From Olivibacter oleidegradans (GTDB lineage: Bacteria > Bacteroidota > Bacteroidia > Sphingobacteriales > Sphingobacteriaceae), in the NCBI RefSeq assembly GCF_042432805.1, contig NZ_JBHLWO010000007.1:310001-374000 (forward strand): a DNA stretch of 64,000 nt. Direction: 5' to 3'. Shown here one piece after another: positions 50,884-59,980 of the stretch (position 1 is the first letter of the stretch; each line of letters begins with the position of its first letter). A program made the translations under genes and the position numbers. The notes beneath the pieces were generated by a model, which made no database searches, was not told where the DNA came from, and worked only from the letters and a program-made list of their open reading frames with translations.

Positions 50884-51864
50884 ATGCAAACAATTAGGAC
50901 AAGTTTATTTGAAATGACAGTGCCGGATATTTTCGAGAACCCTGGAGTTGTGCTGGAAAGTATTCGTGCAACGTATAACAAGGGTGATGAATGGGTGACG
51001 ATCGGCGTGAGTCCGATTGAAAATTTTTCTGGCCTTTATGATACCGAGTTAGAAAAGCAGTTGAGCTACGCGCTCGTGGAGGAATATTGGGAGCCTTATA
51101 GGGAGGGGATCAGATCATTAGCCTTTGCATCTGTGGCATTAGAAACCACAGATCCGGATGATTATTCCGATCGAGGGAATACGAGATTTGGAGGATTGCC
51201 TGATTTGCCATGTGGCATTACCTATCCCGTTTTTACAACCTATGATAATCGTGTAATGGGATATCAGTTCATTGCACAAATAAATTGTGAAGAACTTGCC
51301 TCATATCAAAATTACCTTCCTCGGCAAGGGTTACTCTATTTCTTCATCACGGATCAGGAAGATTTTAACGCCAAAGTGATTTATGCTCAGGAAACGGATG
51401 TATTAATTTCGGCTGCCGAATTAGAGATAGAAGATGATTTTATTTATGATGACCACGGTGTTTTTGCTCCCTATCGTGTAAAGGTAGGTAAATATGTAAG
51501 TGTGCCTCATTTTTATAATGATGACAGTCTGTATAAAGGGAAAGCCGCCAGCTTATCGGCCCTGGAAGAAGAGTACGAACAAACAGAGAATTTGAGAAGA
51601 CAATTGGAGGAGCACACCTTATCTGTAAAACCGGTACATAGCATGAATAGTTATGTATTCAAACAACATGATTCTCCGCAAATTGAGGCAGCCAATCAGC
51701 TACGAGGAAATGCTAACGACTTTACGGTGTTACTCAAGGTCAGCTCAGATAGATTACCTGGATTTTGTTTCTGGGATGCGGGTGAGATTTATTTCGTTAT
51801 TCACAAAAGTGATTTAGCTAAAGCAGATTTTTCTAATGTTTATTGTGGCTTGGAGAGCAGTTAG
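50884..51864 (+). CDS. DUF1963 (YwqG-like) protein
   Basis: A 326-residue soluble protein of the YwqG/DUF1963 family. Typical blocks are RFGGLPDLPCGITYP (about 101-115), MGYQFIAQINCEELA and RQGLLYFFITDQED; the C-terminal part returns with LLKVSSDRLPGFCFWDAGEIYFVIHKSDL. The family includes proteins in toxin/immunity loci, but the biochemical activity is not established. It may be cotranscribed with the TssD-like and zinc-ribbon genes; that grouping raises a secretion- or competition-related possibility, which is only inference. Confidence 0.8.
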   Translation: MQTIRTSLFEMTVPDIFENPGVVLESIRATYNKGDEWVTIGVSPIENFSGLYDTELEKQLSYALVEEYWEPYREGIRSLAFASVALETTDPDDYSDRGNTRFGGLPDLPCGITYPVFTTYDNRVMGYQFIAQINCEELASYQNYLPRQGLLYFFITDQEDFNAKVIYAQETDVLISAAELEIEDDFIYDDHGVFAPYRVKVGKYVSVPHFYNDDSLYKGKAASLSALEEEYEQTENLRRQLEEHTLSVKPVHSMNSYVFKQHDSPQIEAANQLRGNANDFTVLLKVSSDRLPGFCFWDAGEIYFVIHKSDLAKADFSNVYCGLESS

Positions 51865-51958
51865 GTAGTTGAATAGTTGAAACGTTGAGTAGGAAAGTGG
51901 TTAAGTTGTAAAATAGTGGCAGTTGCGATGATACTGTGTAACAAGCTCTCCACTGGTA

Positions 51959-52207
51959 TTAAGCCCCTAAGTAAAAAGGCAATTGCTGTCGCAGTTCATC
52001 CTGACTGATTAATTCCGGATCCTGAAATTGCTTTCGAAGTAAATACATAGGAAATCTCAGCTGTAAATAACTAGTCTCAACAACAGCGTCTTCTGTTGAG
52101 AAGTAATGGCTTTTGTATTCGCCAACTAAAGGGTCGATTTCTTGCAGACGGATGATGAGCTCATGAATGACAAAAACCGGTATTTGTATATTGCTTATTT
52201 TCTTCAT
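51959..52207 (-). CDS. Small conserved-looking protein, function unknown
   Basis: An 82-residue soluble protein from ATG 52207; a TTG at 52219 would add four residues. The sequence is MKKISNIQIPVFVIHELI followed by a helical, acidic middle (RLQEIDPLVGEYKSHYF) and a Gln/Arg-rich end (QFQDPELISQDELRQQLPFYL). No domain, signal or membrane segment is seen. It converges on the DUF1963 gene. Coding status rests on a good start, plausible codon use and the absence of overlap, not on a family. Confidence 0.55.
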   Translation of the reverse strand: MKKISNIQIPVFVIHELIIRLQEIDPLVGEYKSHYFSTEDAVVETSYLQLRFPMYLLRKQFQDPELISQDELRQQLPFYLGA

Positions 52208-52364
52208 ATTATTTAACAAAATAATGCTGTTAAATTAATACAAGTTTAACCATTTAATTTGGCTTTTCGAAATAAAATACCGGTCTGGATGTCACGATAG
52301 CGTCTTGTCATTATTTTATTATTACGAACTGAAGAGCGGACTAGCGAGTTTCCCTTCGACTATC

Positions 52365-52481
52365 GTCCGAATTGATCGTCCATTATCGGACAGGGTACTG
52401 TTCGATTCCGAACAGTACCCTTATTCCTATCGTATTATAATTACCCCTTTAACGCATCTGCTAACTTGGCAGATTTGTTGT
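52365..52481 (+). promoter_or_regulatory. Candidate sigma-54 promoter with upstream enhancer-like inverted repeats
   Basis: TTGGCA (52466-52471), 6 nt, TTGT (52478-52481) fits the -24/-12 pattern except for the last base (usual TTGC). Upstream, GTCCGA (52365-52370) pairs with TCGGAC (52386-52391), and GGGTACTGTTCG (52393-52404) forms a perfect 12-bp inverted repeat with 52409-52420. Both resemble enhancer-binding-protein sites. A T-run is lacking, so the hairpin is not a terminator. The FtsX-type permease starts 26 nt after the TTGT. Confidence 0.5.
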
Positions 52482-52507
52482 TTGCCTAATTGTAAATCAA
52501 TCTGAAG

Positions 52508-54868
52508 ATGATTAAAAATTATATCAAAACAGCGTGGCGTAACTTGCTTCGGAGTAAAGGGTTTGCGTTCACCAATATGCTTGGACTGACCATTGGCATT
52601 ACCTGTACGATTTTTATCTTACTTTGGGTACGGGATGAACTTAATTATGATAAGTTTCAAGTAAACTACGACAATACCTATGTAGTGATCGCTAACCGCG
52701 ACTTTAATAACCGCATCTTTACTGATTATAATATGGTGTTGCCGCTTGCTTCCGCCTTGGAAAAGACAAGTCCGCAAATTAAGCATGCGGTAGTCACTAC
52801 CCAAGGGTATGACTTGACCATGCGTCATGGCGACCGTATCTTACAGAAGAATGGTATGACCGTAAGTGAACATTTCTTTGATATGTTTTCCTGGAGATTT
52901 CTGCAAGGGAGCGCAGTCACGGCCATTCAAGACCCTTCTGCCATTGTGTTAACACAATCGGCCGCAACGGCTATTTTTGGAAAGCAAAACCCGATTAACC
53001 AAAGCCTCCGGATTGTAGAAGAAAATCGTGACTTAAAGGTTACAGCGGTAGTGGCTGACCCGCCGGGAAATTCCAGTTTTCAGTTCGATTTCATACGACC
53101 CTTTAATTATAATGACGAATATACGAAGCGGATGATGAATAACTGGAGTGGTTCTAGTTGGCGTGTTTATGTTCAGACGGTAGTCGGAGCAGACATAAAG
53201 CAGGTTGATAAAACGATTAACACCTTGAAAAAAACGCATGATCCAGGCGATCAAATCAGTACTTATTTCAGTTTTCCAATGAGCAAATGGCGTTTATACA
53301 GTGAATTTAAGGACGGAAAAAATGTTGGTGGCATGATTGAGTATGTAAAACTTTTTTCAATTATAGCAGTCATTATTTTGTTGATTGCCTGCGTAAACTT
53401 CATGAATCTTTCGACGGCCAGATCGGAGAAACGCTCCAAAGAAGTAGGTATACGTAAAACTTTGGGAAGTGGAAAGATGCAATTGGTTTTACAGTTTTTC
53501 AGCGAATCGACCATCTTGGTGCTCCTTGCTTTTTTATTGTCTATCGGTTTTGTCTTTCTCCTCTTGCCGGCATTTAATACCTTGGTAGCAAAAGAGCTAT
53601 CACTTGAAATGAACCAGCCTTATTTTTGGCTTGGCTCTTTGGTTATCATACTTTTTACCGGCTTGCTTGCCGGAAGTTATCCCGCGTTGTACCTTTCTGC
53701 TTTTAATCCGATAAAAGTGTTGAAGGGTGTGTTTTTGCCAGGCAAAGCGGCTGCATTGCCTAGACATATACTGGTTGTCGGGCAATTTGTAATCTCTATT
53801 TTGCTGATTTCGGCAACTATTATTGTTTATCAGCAGATTCAATATGTGAAAAACCGAAATATGGGATATAAAGCGAATAATCTCCTTATGGTTACGGGTA
53901 CAGAGGATACGGAAAAAAATTTCCGTGTTATTAAAGATGAGTTATTGGCTAGCCGATTGGTAGAATCAGTAACACGTTCCAGCTCACCCATTACGCAGGT
54001 ATGGTGGAAATCGGGCGCCCCTGATTGGAACGGGAAACCGGCAAACTTGAATCTAGTTGTGTCGGGTATCCGCACGGATGTGGATTTTGCTAAAACTATG
54101 GGTATCAATTTACTGCAGGGGCACGATTTCTTGGGTATGCCTGCCGACTCGGCCTCTGTTCTACTAAATCGCGCCGCCGTGGAAGCAATGGGGCTAAAAG
54201 ATCCTATTGGAATGGAAATGCGTTTTGGTGATGAAAAATATAATGTGATAGGTGTAACTGAAAATGTGGTGATGGAATCACCTTATCAGCCCGTTGATCC
54301 TATGCTTACTTTTTACAATCCGACCGCAACGGGCGTTATATCACTGCGATTGCGCGATGGCATATCGCCGCAAAAGGCGCTGCCTTTTATTGAAACGGTA
54401 TTTAAGAAATACAACCCAGCCTTCCCCTTTACCTATCAATTTGCTGATGAGGAATTTGGTAGAAAGTTTATAAACGAAGAGCTGATCAGTAAAATCACGA
54501 ATATCTTTGCCGGCTTAGCTATTTTTATATGCTGTATTGGTTTGGCCGGACTGGCTTCCTTTACAGTAGAAAAGCGTTTTCGGGAAATTGGAATCCGAAA
54601 GGTATTAGGGGCCACTATAAAACAGGTACTCTTTTTGATATCGAAACAGTTCTTAAAGCTGGTTACGATCTCTTTCTGTTTGGCCGTACCAATTACCTGG
54701 TGGTTAATGCATCAGTGGTTGGAAAAATATAGCTATCGAATTAATATCAGCGCCTGGACCTTTGTTGCGGTAGGTTGCTTAGTTTTTCTGTTAGCATTAG
54801 TAGTGGTGTGTTTAAATGCATTACGCGCGGCAATTACTAATCCGATAAACAGTTTGCGGACAGAATAG
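52508..54868 (+). CDS. FtsX/MacB-type ABC permease with two permease halves
   Basis: A 786-residue membrane protein with two tandem MacB-periplasmic/FtsX units: first helix about 20-42, periplasmic domain about 45-270, FtsX helices about 280-310, 335-360 and 375-400; second unit about 425-750. N-terminus MIKNYIKTAWRNLLRSKGFAF is the standard start. Such proteins in Bacteroidetes export unknown molecules or act in envelope processes; no ATPase gene is adjacent, so its ATPase must be elsewhere. Codon use looks normal. It lies behind the candidate sigma-54 region. Confidence 0.9.
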   Translation: MIKNYIKTAWRNLLRSKGFAFTNMLGLTIGITCTIFILLWVRDELNYDKFQVNYDNTYVVIANRDFNNRIFTDYNMVLPLASALEKTSPQIKHAVVTTQGYDLTMRHGDRILQKNGMTVSEHFFDMFSWRFLQGSAVTAIQDPSAIVLTQSAATAIFGKQNPINQSLRIVEENRDLKVTAVVADPPGNSSFQFDFIRPFNYNDEYTKRMMNNWSGSSWRVYVQTVVGADIKQVDKTINTLKKTHDPGDQISTYFSFPMSKWRLYSEFKDGKNVGGMIEYVKLFSIIAVIILLIACVNFMNLSTARSEKRSKEVGIRKTLGSGKMQLVLQFFSESTILVLLAFLLSIGFVFLLLPAFNTLVAKELSLEMNQPYFWLGSLVIILFTGLLAGSYPALYLSAFNPIKVLKGVFLPGKAAALPRHILVVGQFVISILLISATIIVYQQIQYVKNRNMGYKANNLLMVTGTEDTEKNFRVIKDELLASRLVESVTRSSSPITQVWWKSGAPDWNGKPANLNLVVSGIRTDVDFAKTMGINLLQGHDFLGMPADSASVLLNRAAVEAMGLKDPIGMEMRFGDEKYNVIGVTENVVMESPYQPVDPMLTFYNPTATGVISLRLRDGISPQKALPFIETVFKKYNPAFPFTYQFADEEFGRKFINEELISKITNIFAGLAIFICCIGLAGLASFTVEKRFREIGIRKVLGATIKQVLFLISKQFLKLVTISFCLAVPITWWLMHQWLEKYSYRINISAWTFVAVGCLVFLLALVVVCLNALRAAITNPINSLRTE

Positions 54869-54885
54869 TGCATGAGCAAGAGGCG

Positions 54886-55185
54886 TTAATCGTTTTTCTG
54901 TGTATACCAAATGTCTTGATAAAGCTCAGGATAACGTTTAAATTGGCCGTGCACATAGGGGCACAGAGGCACAATTTTTAAATTGTTCTCACGGGCGTAC
55001 TCGACTAGCTTGCTTAACAGCAATTTTGCATAACCCTTGCCTTCATATGCGGGATTAACCTCCGTGTGATAGACCGTCAGTTGTCCGTTATGAACGGAAA
55101 TTTCCATTTCACCTACCTGTTGGTCATCGACGAGGAGCTGGATTTGGCCCCGATTGTTTGCTAGTGCTACTTTTAACTGTTCCAT
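54886..55185 (-). CDS. Small GNAT-type N-acetyltransferase (YidJ/YjdJ-like)
   Basis: A 99-residue protein of the small Gcn5-related family. The core is VDDQQVGEMEISVHNGQLTVYHTEVNPAYEGKGYAKLLLSKLVEYAREN, quoted in parts, with the acetyl-CoA loop PAYEGKGYAKLL and the later YVHGQFKRYPELYQD. Only the C-terminal GNAT motifs are kept, as in YjdJ-like single-domain enzymes. Substrate unknown. It ends convergently with the permease gene, 17 bp away. Confidence 0.85.
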   Translation of the reverse strand: MEQLKVALANNRGQIQLLVDDQQVGEMEISVHNGQLTVYHTEVNPAYEGKGYAKLLLSKLVEYARENNLKIVPLCPYVHGQFKRYPELYQDIWYTQKND

Positions 55186-55343
55186 AAGTTGCCTTTATTA
55201 GTTTAAGTACTTTCTATTGTATTTTTTGTTTATTTAGTCGCAAAATTACGGCGTATTTCCACTAGGGCTGTTAATCTAGACTAAGAAAAGTGACTGAAAG
55301 TGTGCTCTTGTCTGTAGCCAAATGCGGTGCATTGCGAAAAACC

Positions 55344-56213
55344 TTACTCAAGATAACCGAATTTACCCATATTAAAGTCCGTAATTGCCTGCCTGATTTC
55401 TGCGTCTGTATTCATAACAAAGGGGCCATAGCTGGCAATCGGTTCGTGGATGGGCTCACCGCTTAATAAAAGCGCGATGCTCTTTTCCGGCGCATGTATA
55501 CTTATTTCTTCACCCTCATTTTTAAATAATACAAAGCCGTGTTCAGCCACTTTTTGACCATTTACTTCGATCTCCCCATTTATGGATAAGACAGCTGTGT
55601 TGTGTGAACTGGGCGTTGAGGTGTGAAAGGTTCCTCCACTGTTCAACCGTATGTCAAAAAGATTGAGCGGTGTGTAGGTCGACGCCGGCCCATGCACGCC
55701 CTGTGCGCTACCTGCAATGACGTTGACAATGCCCTGATTGTTTTCGAGCACGAGTTTACCCATATTTTCGGCAAGAAGAGCTTGGTAATGAGGTGTTGCG
55801 GATTTGTCTTTTTGGGGAAGGTTCACCCACAATTGTACCATTTCAAATAATCCTCCTTTTTTCGAAAATGCTTCTTCATGGAATTCTTTATGCAATATCC
55901 CGTCTCCGGCAGTCATCCACTGCACATCGCCCGGGTTAATAACGCCACTATTACCGGCACTATCATAATGGGCTACGCTACCTTTGTAAGCAATGGTAAC
56001 CGTCTCAAATCCTTTGTGAGGATGTACGTCAACACCGCGCACATGATCGGAAGGGCCAAAATCATAAGCGGCATTAAAATCTAACATCAAAAAAGGACTC
56101 ATTCGCCTTTGCGTAATAACACCCTTCGGAAAATAATTAAACACCCTAAAACCATCGCCCACCATTCCGGGTCTAGTTGGCTTAGACACAATGTTCTCAA
56201 TTAGCTTTTTCAT
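55344..56213 (-). CDS. Pirin family protein
   Basis: A bicupin of 289 residues. The N-terminal cupin has the metal ligands VHPHKGFETVTIAYKG (two His), MTAGDGILHKEFH (His, Glu), typical of pirins. The C-terminal half (about 160-280) holds the second cupin. Pirins are linked to quercetin 2,3-dioxygenase-like activity and to redox regulation. Here it precedes a Crp-type regulator divergent to an FMN reductase, all often seen in redox-stress settings. Cytoplasmic; no signal peptide. Confidence 0.9.
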   Translation of the reverse strand: MKKLIENIVSKPTRPGMVGDGFRVFNYFPKGVITQRRMSPFLMLDFNAAYDFGPSDHVRGVDVHPHKGFETVTIAYKGSVAHYDSAGNSGVINPGDVQWMTAGDGILHKEFHEEAFSKKGGLFEMVQLWVNLPQKDKSATPHYQALLAENMGKLVLENNQGIVNVIAGSAQGVHGPASTYTPLNLFDIRLNSGGTFHTSTPSSHNTAVLSINGEIEVNGQKVAEHGFVLFKNEGEEISIHAPEKSIALLLSGEPIHEPIASYGPFVMNTDAEIRQAITDFNMGKFGYLE

Positions 56214-56291
56214 GATTTCTTTTCCTTTCTACAAAGGTACAGGTGCCTTGAGGTGAAAAAATTGACCTATGGTAAGAAAGATCGCTTTGGT

Positions 56292-56879
56292 TTAAACACG
56301 ACTATTACGCCTGGCCAACTCTTTGCGTACCCGGCTTAATGATTCGGGTGTGATGCCAAGGTAGGAGGCAATCATGATTTGCGATATGCGCAAAGTCAAT
56401 TTGGGATAGAGCCGTATAAAGTCCAGGTATCTTTCTTCGGCGGTTGCAGCTAAAAGCTGGTTGATGCGACGTTGCATATAACGAATGCTATTGTGCAGAA
56501 GATAAATATGATATTTTCCGAATTCGGGACAAATTTCAGTAGCATGCTCCATGAAATTTTTGGTAACAATCACTACCTGTGTCTCTTCCAACACATCAAT
56601 GTTGAATGCTGCCGGCTCATGAAAATAAAAACTATTGCGATCACCAAGCCACCAATCTTCAGGAGCAAATTGGATCGTATGTTCCTTGCCCTGGCTGTCG
56701 AGCGTGTAGGCCCGAAGCAATCCACTGCATACAAAATAGCCAAGGCCTGTTGATTCCCCTTCCCTTAAAAGAATTTTTCCTTTTTGATAGGTTTTTTCTT
56801 TTAATTCCTGCTTCAAAACGCTAATTTGTTCTCCTGTTAGAGGCGTATGGCGTTTGAGATAATTTTCGAAAGCTTGCAT
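56292..56879 (-). CDS. Crp/Fnr-family transcriptional regulator
   Basis: A 195-residue regulator with a cyclic-nucleotide-binding-type beta roll (about 25-115, GKILLREGESTGLGYFVCSGLLRAY) and a C-terminal HTH (about 150-190, ERYLDFIRLYPKLTLRISQIMIASYLGITPESLSRVRKELARR, parts). No conserved cysteine cluster for an iron-sulfur site and no clear cAMP-binding phosphate loop, so it is a degenerate effector domain of the type common in Bacteroidetes. It is divergent from the FMN reductase, 39 bp away, and may control both that gene and pirin. Confidence 0.9.
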   Translation of the reverse strand: MQAFENYLKRHTPLTGEQISVLKQELKEKTYQKGKILLREGESTGLGYFVCSGLLRAYTLDSQGKEHTIQFAPEDWWLGDRNSFYFHEPAAFNIDVLEETQVVIVTKNFMEHATEICPEFGKYHIYLLHNSIRYMQRRINQLLAATAEERYLDFIRLYPKLTLRISQIMIASYLGITPESLSRVRKELARRNSRV

Positions 56880-56918
56880 GTGCCAATTTAGTAATTTTAT
56901 ACATCATCGAAAAAAGCC

Positions 56919-57479
56919 ATGGCAAAAATTGTTCTCCTCTCAGCCAGTATCAGACAAGGTCGAAATAGTCACCGGGTTGCCCTCTATTTTAAAAATTATA
57001 TCGAAAGCAATCAGTTGGCAGATGTAGAGATGGTCGATCTTGATATTTATGATTTTCCGCTGTTTGAAGAGCGTTTACGCTTCTTAAAGAATCCGTCCGA
57101 AAAGATTTTGGATTTTGCAGCAAAAATAAGGGAAGCAGAGGGCGTTTTGCTGGTTACTCCGGAGTATAATGGAGGATATCCGGCTAGTCTAAAGAACGTA
57201 ATCGATCTGCTATATGATGAATGGCGTAAAAAACCTATTGCGCTAGCTACGGCATCGGCCGGTAATTTCGGCGGTGCACAGGTCATGACGTCCCTGGTGT
57301 TCAGTCTATGGAAGATCGGCTCCATACTTGTACCAGCTATGTTTCCGGTTGCCAAAGTGCAGGAAGCTTTTAATGAACAGGGTGAACCGTTGGACAAAGC
57401 GCAAACAGATAAAAGAGCGCATACTTTCGTGAGCGAATTGCTGTGGTTTATCGAAGCAAAAAAAAGAATGCATAACTAA
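56919..57479 (+). CDS. NADPH-dependent FMN reductase
   Basis: A 186-residue flavodoxin-fold oxidoreductase. The N-terminal FMN phosphate loop is ASIRQGRNSHRVA (about 9-21), followed by TPEYNGGYPASLKNVIDLLYDEW (in part) near 79-101 and TASAGNFGGAQVM. It probably reduces FMN or quinone/azo compounds with NAD(P)H. It starts 39 bp from the divergent Crp-type gene, so one control region probably serves both. A terminator follows at 57519. Confidence 0.9.
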   Translation: MAKIVLLSASIRQGRNSHRVALYFKNYIESNQLADVEMVDLDIYDFPLFEERLRFLKNPSEKILDFAAKIREAEGVLLVTPEYNGGYPASLKNVIDLLYDEWRKKPIALATASAGNFGGAQVMTSLVFSLWKIGSILVPAMFPVAKVQEAFNEQGEPLDKAQTDKRAHTFVSELLWFIEAKKRMHN

Positions 57480-57518
57480 GGAAGCGGAAAACATAAATCG
57501 CTTATTACAAGGTAAGAT

Positions 57519-57552
57519 AAACTTTGCTTGCTACAAGCAGGCAAGGTTTTAT
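57519..57552 (+). terminator. Intrinsic terminator after the FMN reductase gene
   Basis: AAACTTTGCTTGC (57519-57531) pairs with GCAGGCAAGGTTT (57537-57549) through several G-U pairs, with a 5-nt loop and TTTTATTG downstream. Confidence 0.7.
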
Positions 57553-57647
57553 TGTTATTAATGAAGTGTAGTTGTCCAATTGCTGCACTAGTATTGGCCA
57601 TGACCTATAACCTATAACTGAAAGCCTACAACTCAAGCAATCTTTCG

Positions 57648-57724
57648 TTTTCGAAAATAAAAGCCTTTCAATTTTTATTATGATTTTTTATAATCTTTGT
57701 TTATTTTTGATTTCGAAAATAAAA
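57648..57724 (+). promoter_or_regulatory. Direct repeats upstream of the DeoR-controlled operon
   Basis: TTTCGAAAATAAAA occurs at 57649-57662 and 57711-57724, 62 bp apart, with a third partial copy AAATAAACGAAAG just before the start codon. DeoR-family regulators often bind such repeated A/T-rich sites and autoregulate. A looser -7 element (ATAATCTTTG) lies between them. Confidence 0.5.
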
Positions 57725-57743
57725 CAAAAATAAACGAAAGCAT

Positions 57744-58517
57744 ATGTCAGAAACGGTAATGCCTAACCAACGAAGGGAAAAGATAATCGAGTTGCTTAAG
57801 GAAGACGGTTTTGCCAAAGTGATTAATCTGGCAAAAATCTTCAAAGTAACCGAAGTTACGATTCGGCAGGATTTGGAGAAGCTTGAAAAAGAGGGCGCTC
57901 TGGTTCGGGAACATGGAGGGGCTTATTTGAAAAATATAGAAGATAAAGTAAGAACCTTATCACTTAGTAACCAAGACAACCTAGATAAAAAGGAAAAGAT
58001 AGCGAGTAAATGTATTGAATATATTGAGAGTGGTGACAGCATTATTCTTGATTCCGGTTCAACCACAACGGAAATTGCCAAGAAGTTGAAGGGTTTTAAG
58101 AACCTTACCGTTATTACCAATGCCCTGAACATAGCCATGATGCTCGGGACCGAACCGGGTATTGACTTAATTGTTACAGGAGGTGAATTTAAACCACCTA
58201 CCTTGTCGCTTACCGGACAAAAGGCGGCTGATTTTTTTCAGGGTATTTATGTGCAGAAACTTTTTCTTGCTACAGCCGGACTCTCGTTGAAGGCTGGTTT
58301 GACCTATCCCAGTATCAGCGATATTGTAGTGAAAAAAGCAATGATTGATGCCGCGGAAATAACGTATTTGGTGGCAGATTCAACAAAAATCGGAAAAAGC
58401 TCTTTTGCCAGCCTTGGTGCATTATCCTTAGTGGATTATGTCATTACAGACTCTGATATCAATGAGCGTGACAAGAATGTGTTTGAAGAAAATGATATCG
58501 AAATTCTACTTGCTTAA
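57744..58517 (+). CDS. DeoR-family transcriptional regulator
   Basis: A 257-residue sugar-phosphate-responsive repressor. The N-terminal HTH is RREKIIELLKEDGFAKVINLAKIFKVTEVTIRQDLEKLEKEGALVREHGGA, seen at about 9-60 in parts, and the C-terminal DeoRC sensor domain has DSGSTTTEIAKKL, TNALNIAMML, GGEFKPPTLSLTG and VADSTKIGKSSFA. It is the first gene of the sugar operon and is 33 bp before the isomerase. The ligand should be a phosphorylated intermediate of that pathway. Confidence 0.92.
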   Translation: MSETVMPNQRREKIIELLKEDGFAKVINLAKIFKVTEVTIRQDLEKLEKEGALVREHGGAYLKNIEDKVRTLSLSNQDNLDKKEKIASKCIEYIESGDSIILDSGSTTTEIAKKLKGFKNLTVITNALNIAMMLGTEPGIDLIVTGGEFKPPTLSLTGQKAADFFQGIYVQKLFLATAGLSLKAGLTYPSISDIVVKKAMIDAAEITYLVADSTKIGKSSFASLGALSLVDYVITDSDINERDKNVFEENDIEILLA

Positions 58518-58550
58518 AGCATAAACTAAACTAACATATAAACATTCGAT

Positions 58551-59969
58551 ATGAATAATAAGGGGACTTTAGGCGTTATTATCGGAAACCGCGATTTTTT
58601 TCCGGATAAATTGGTTTCGGAAGCACGCCTTGAGATTATGGAACAGCTCGAAAGGTTGCACATAAATTACGTCGTGCTGGACGAATTTCAGACAAAATTA
58701 GGAGGCGTGGAAACTTTTAAAGATGCCCAACGATGCGCCGAACTGTTTAGGAGACATGCTTCGGAAATAGTGGGCATATTAGTGGTATTGCCTAATTTTG
58801 GTGATGAACGTGGTGTGGCCGAAACCCTAAAATTGGCTGGTTTGGATGTCCCTGTTTTAGTACAGGCCTATCCGGATGAATTGAACAAATTGGACCTTGC
58901 CAGGCGACGTGATTCATGGTGTGGGAAGATTTCGGTATGCAATAATCTATATCAATATGGAATAAAATACACCCTTACGAATCAACATGTGTTGCATCCA
59001 AAGGATCCCGCTTTTGCTCAGGAAGTGCTTGATTTTTTAGCCGTCTGTCGTGTGGTAGGTGGATTGAAACGTTTAAGGATTGGTGCTGTGGGAGCTAGGC
59101 CTGGCGGGTTCAATACGGTTCGGTATAGCGAAAAGCTTTTACAGCGCCATGGTATTTCAGTCATTACCGTCGACTTATCCGAGATCTTAGGTAGAGCCAA
59201 TCGTTTGACTAAAGAGGATGCATCGGTAAAAGAGCATCTCGACAGAATTAACGCTTACGCTTCACAAGGGAAAACCCCTGATGAAGCAATGATACAGATT
59301 GCCAAGCTGGATGTGGTATTAAATCAGTTTATGGTAGAACATGATTTGGACGCTACAGCAATCCAGTGTTGGACGTCGCTTCAAACAAACTATGGCTGTA
59401 ATGTATGTACCAGCATGAGCATCATGAGTGAAAACATGCTACCAAGTGCCTGTGAGGTGGACGTGACGGGAACATTAAGCATGTATGCGATGCAGTTGGC
59501 TTCGAGCTCGCCGAGTGCTTTGGTCGACTGGAATAATAACTATGCCGATGATGCCAATAAATGTGTGCTTTTCCATTGTGGTAATTGGGCAAAGTCATTC
59601 CTGCCTGACGTTGAAATTAGCAATGCCCCCATTTTAGGTACTTCCGTTGGTGTCGAAAATACGTATGGAGCGCTCGACGGTCGCACGCCGGCTTCTCCTT
59701 TGACGTATGGACGTATTAGTACGGATGATCCTAAAGGCATCATCAAAGCATATATTGGAGAAGGAACGCTTACAGACGACCCTTTGAATACTTTTGGAAA
59801 TCGTGCGGTAGCACAGATTCCGGACTTACAGCGTTTGATGCAATACGTGTGTCGTAACGGTTTTGAGCATCATGTGGTTATGAATGCCTCCAACACGGCG
59901 GGCATCTTGAAAGAAGCCTTGGGGAATTATATGGGCTGGGAAGTTTATCAACACTGTCCCGAAAATTAA
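58551..59969 (+). CDS. L-fucose isomerase-like sugar isomerase
   Basis: A 472-residue enzyme of the L-fucose/L-arabinose-isomerase-like family, predicted to interconvert an aldose and ketose with a divalent metal. Features are NFGDERGVAETLKLAGLDVPVLVQAYPDE (about 83-110, parts), RIGAVGARPGGFNTVRYSE, AIQCWTSLQTNYGCNVCTSMSIMSE and the metal-site-like PSACEVDVTGTLSMYAMQLAS. The length is shorter than classical FucI (about 590 residues) and nearer that of arabinose isomerases. It precedes the split transketolase by 11 bp, so the product may feed that enzyme. The sugar is unknown. Confidence 0.85.
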   Translation: MNNKGTLGVIIGNRDFFPDKLVSEARLEIMEQLERLHINYVVLDEFQTKLGGVETFKDAQRCAELFRRHASEIVGILVVLPNFGDERGVAETLKLAGLDVPVLVQAYPDELNKLDLARRRDSWCGKISVCNNLYQYGIKYTLTNQHVLHPKDPAFAQEVLDFLAVCRVVGGLKRLRIGAVGARPGGFNTVRYSEKLLQRHGISVITVDLSEILGRANRLTKEDASVKEHLDRINAYASQGKTPDEAMIQIAKLDVVLNQFMVEHDLDATAIQCWTSLQTNYGCNVCTSMSIMSENMLPSACEVDVTGTLSMYAMQLASSSPSALVDWNNNYADDANKCVLFHCGNWAKSFLPDVEISNAPILGTSVGVENTYGALDGRTPASPLTYGRISTDDPKGIIKAYIGEGTLTDDPLNTFGNRAVAQIPDLQRLMQYVCRNGFEHHVVMNASNTAGILKEALGNYMGWEVYQHCPEN

Positions 59970-59980
59970 ATCGTAAAGTT

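Noticed and set aside
52401..52410. TTCGATTCC, resembling a tRNA T-loop
   Set aside because: It is part of a perfect 12-bp hairpin (52393-52420); no acceptor, D or anticodon arms can be drawn around it.
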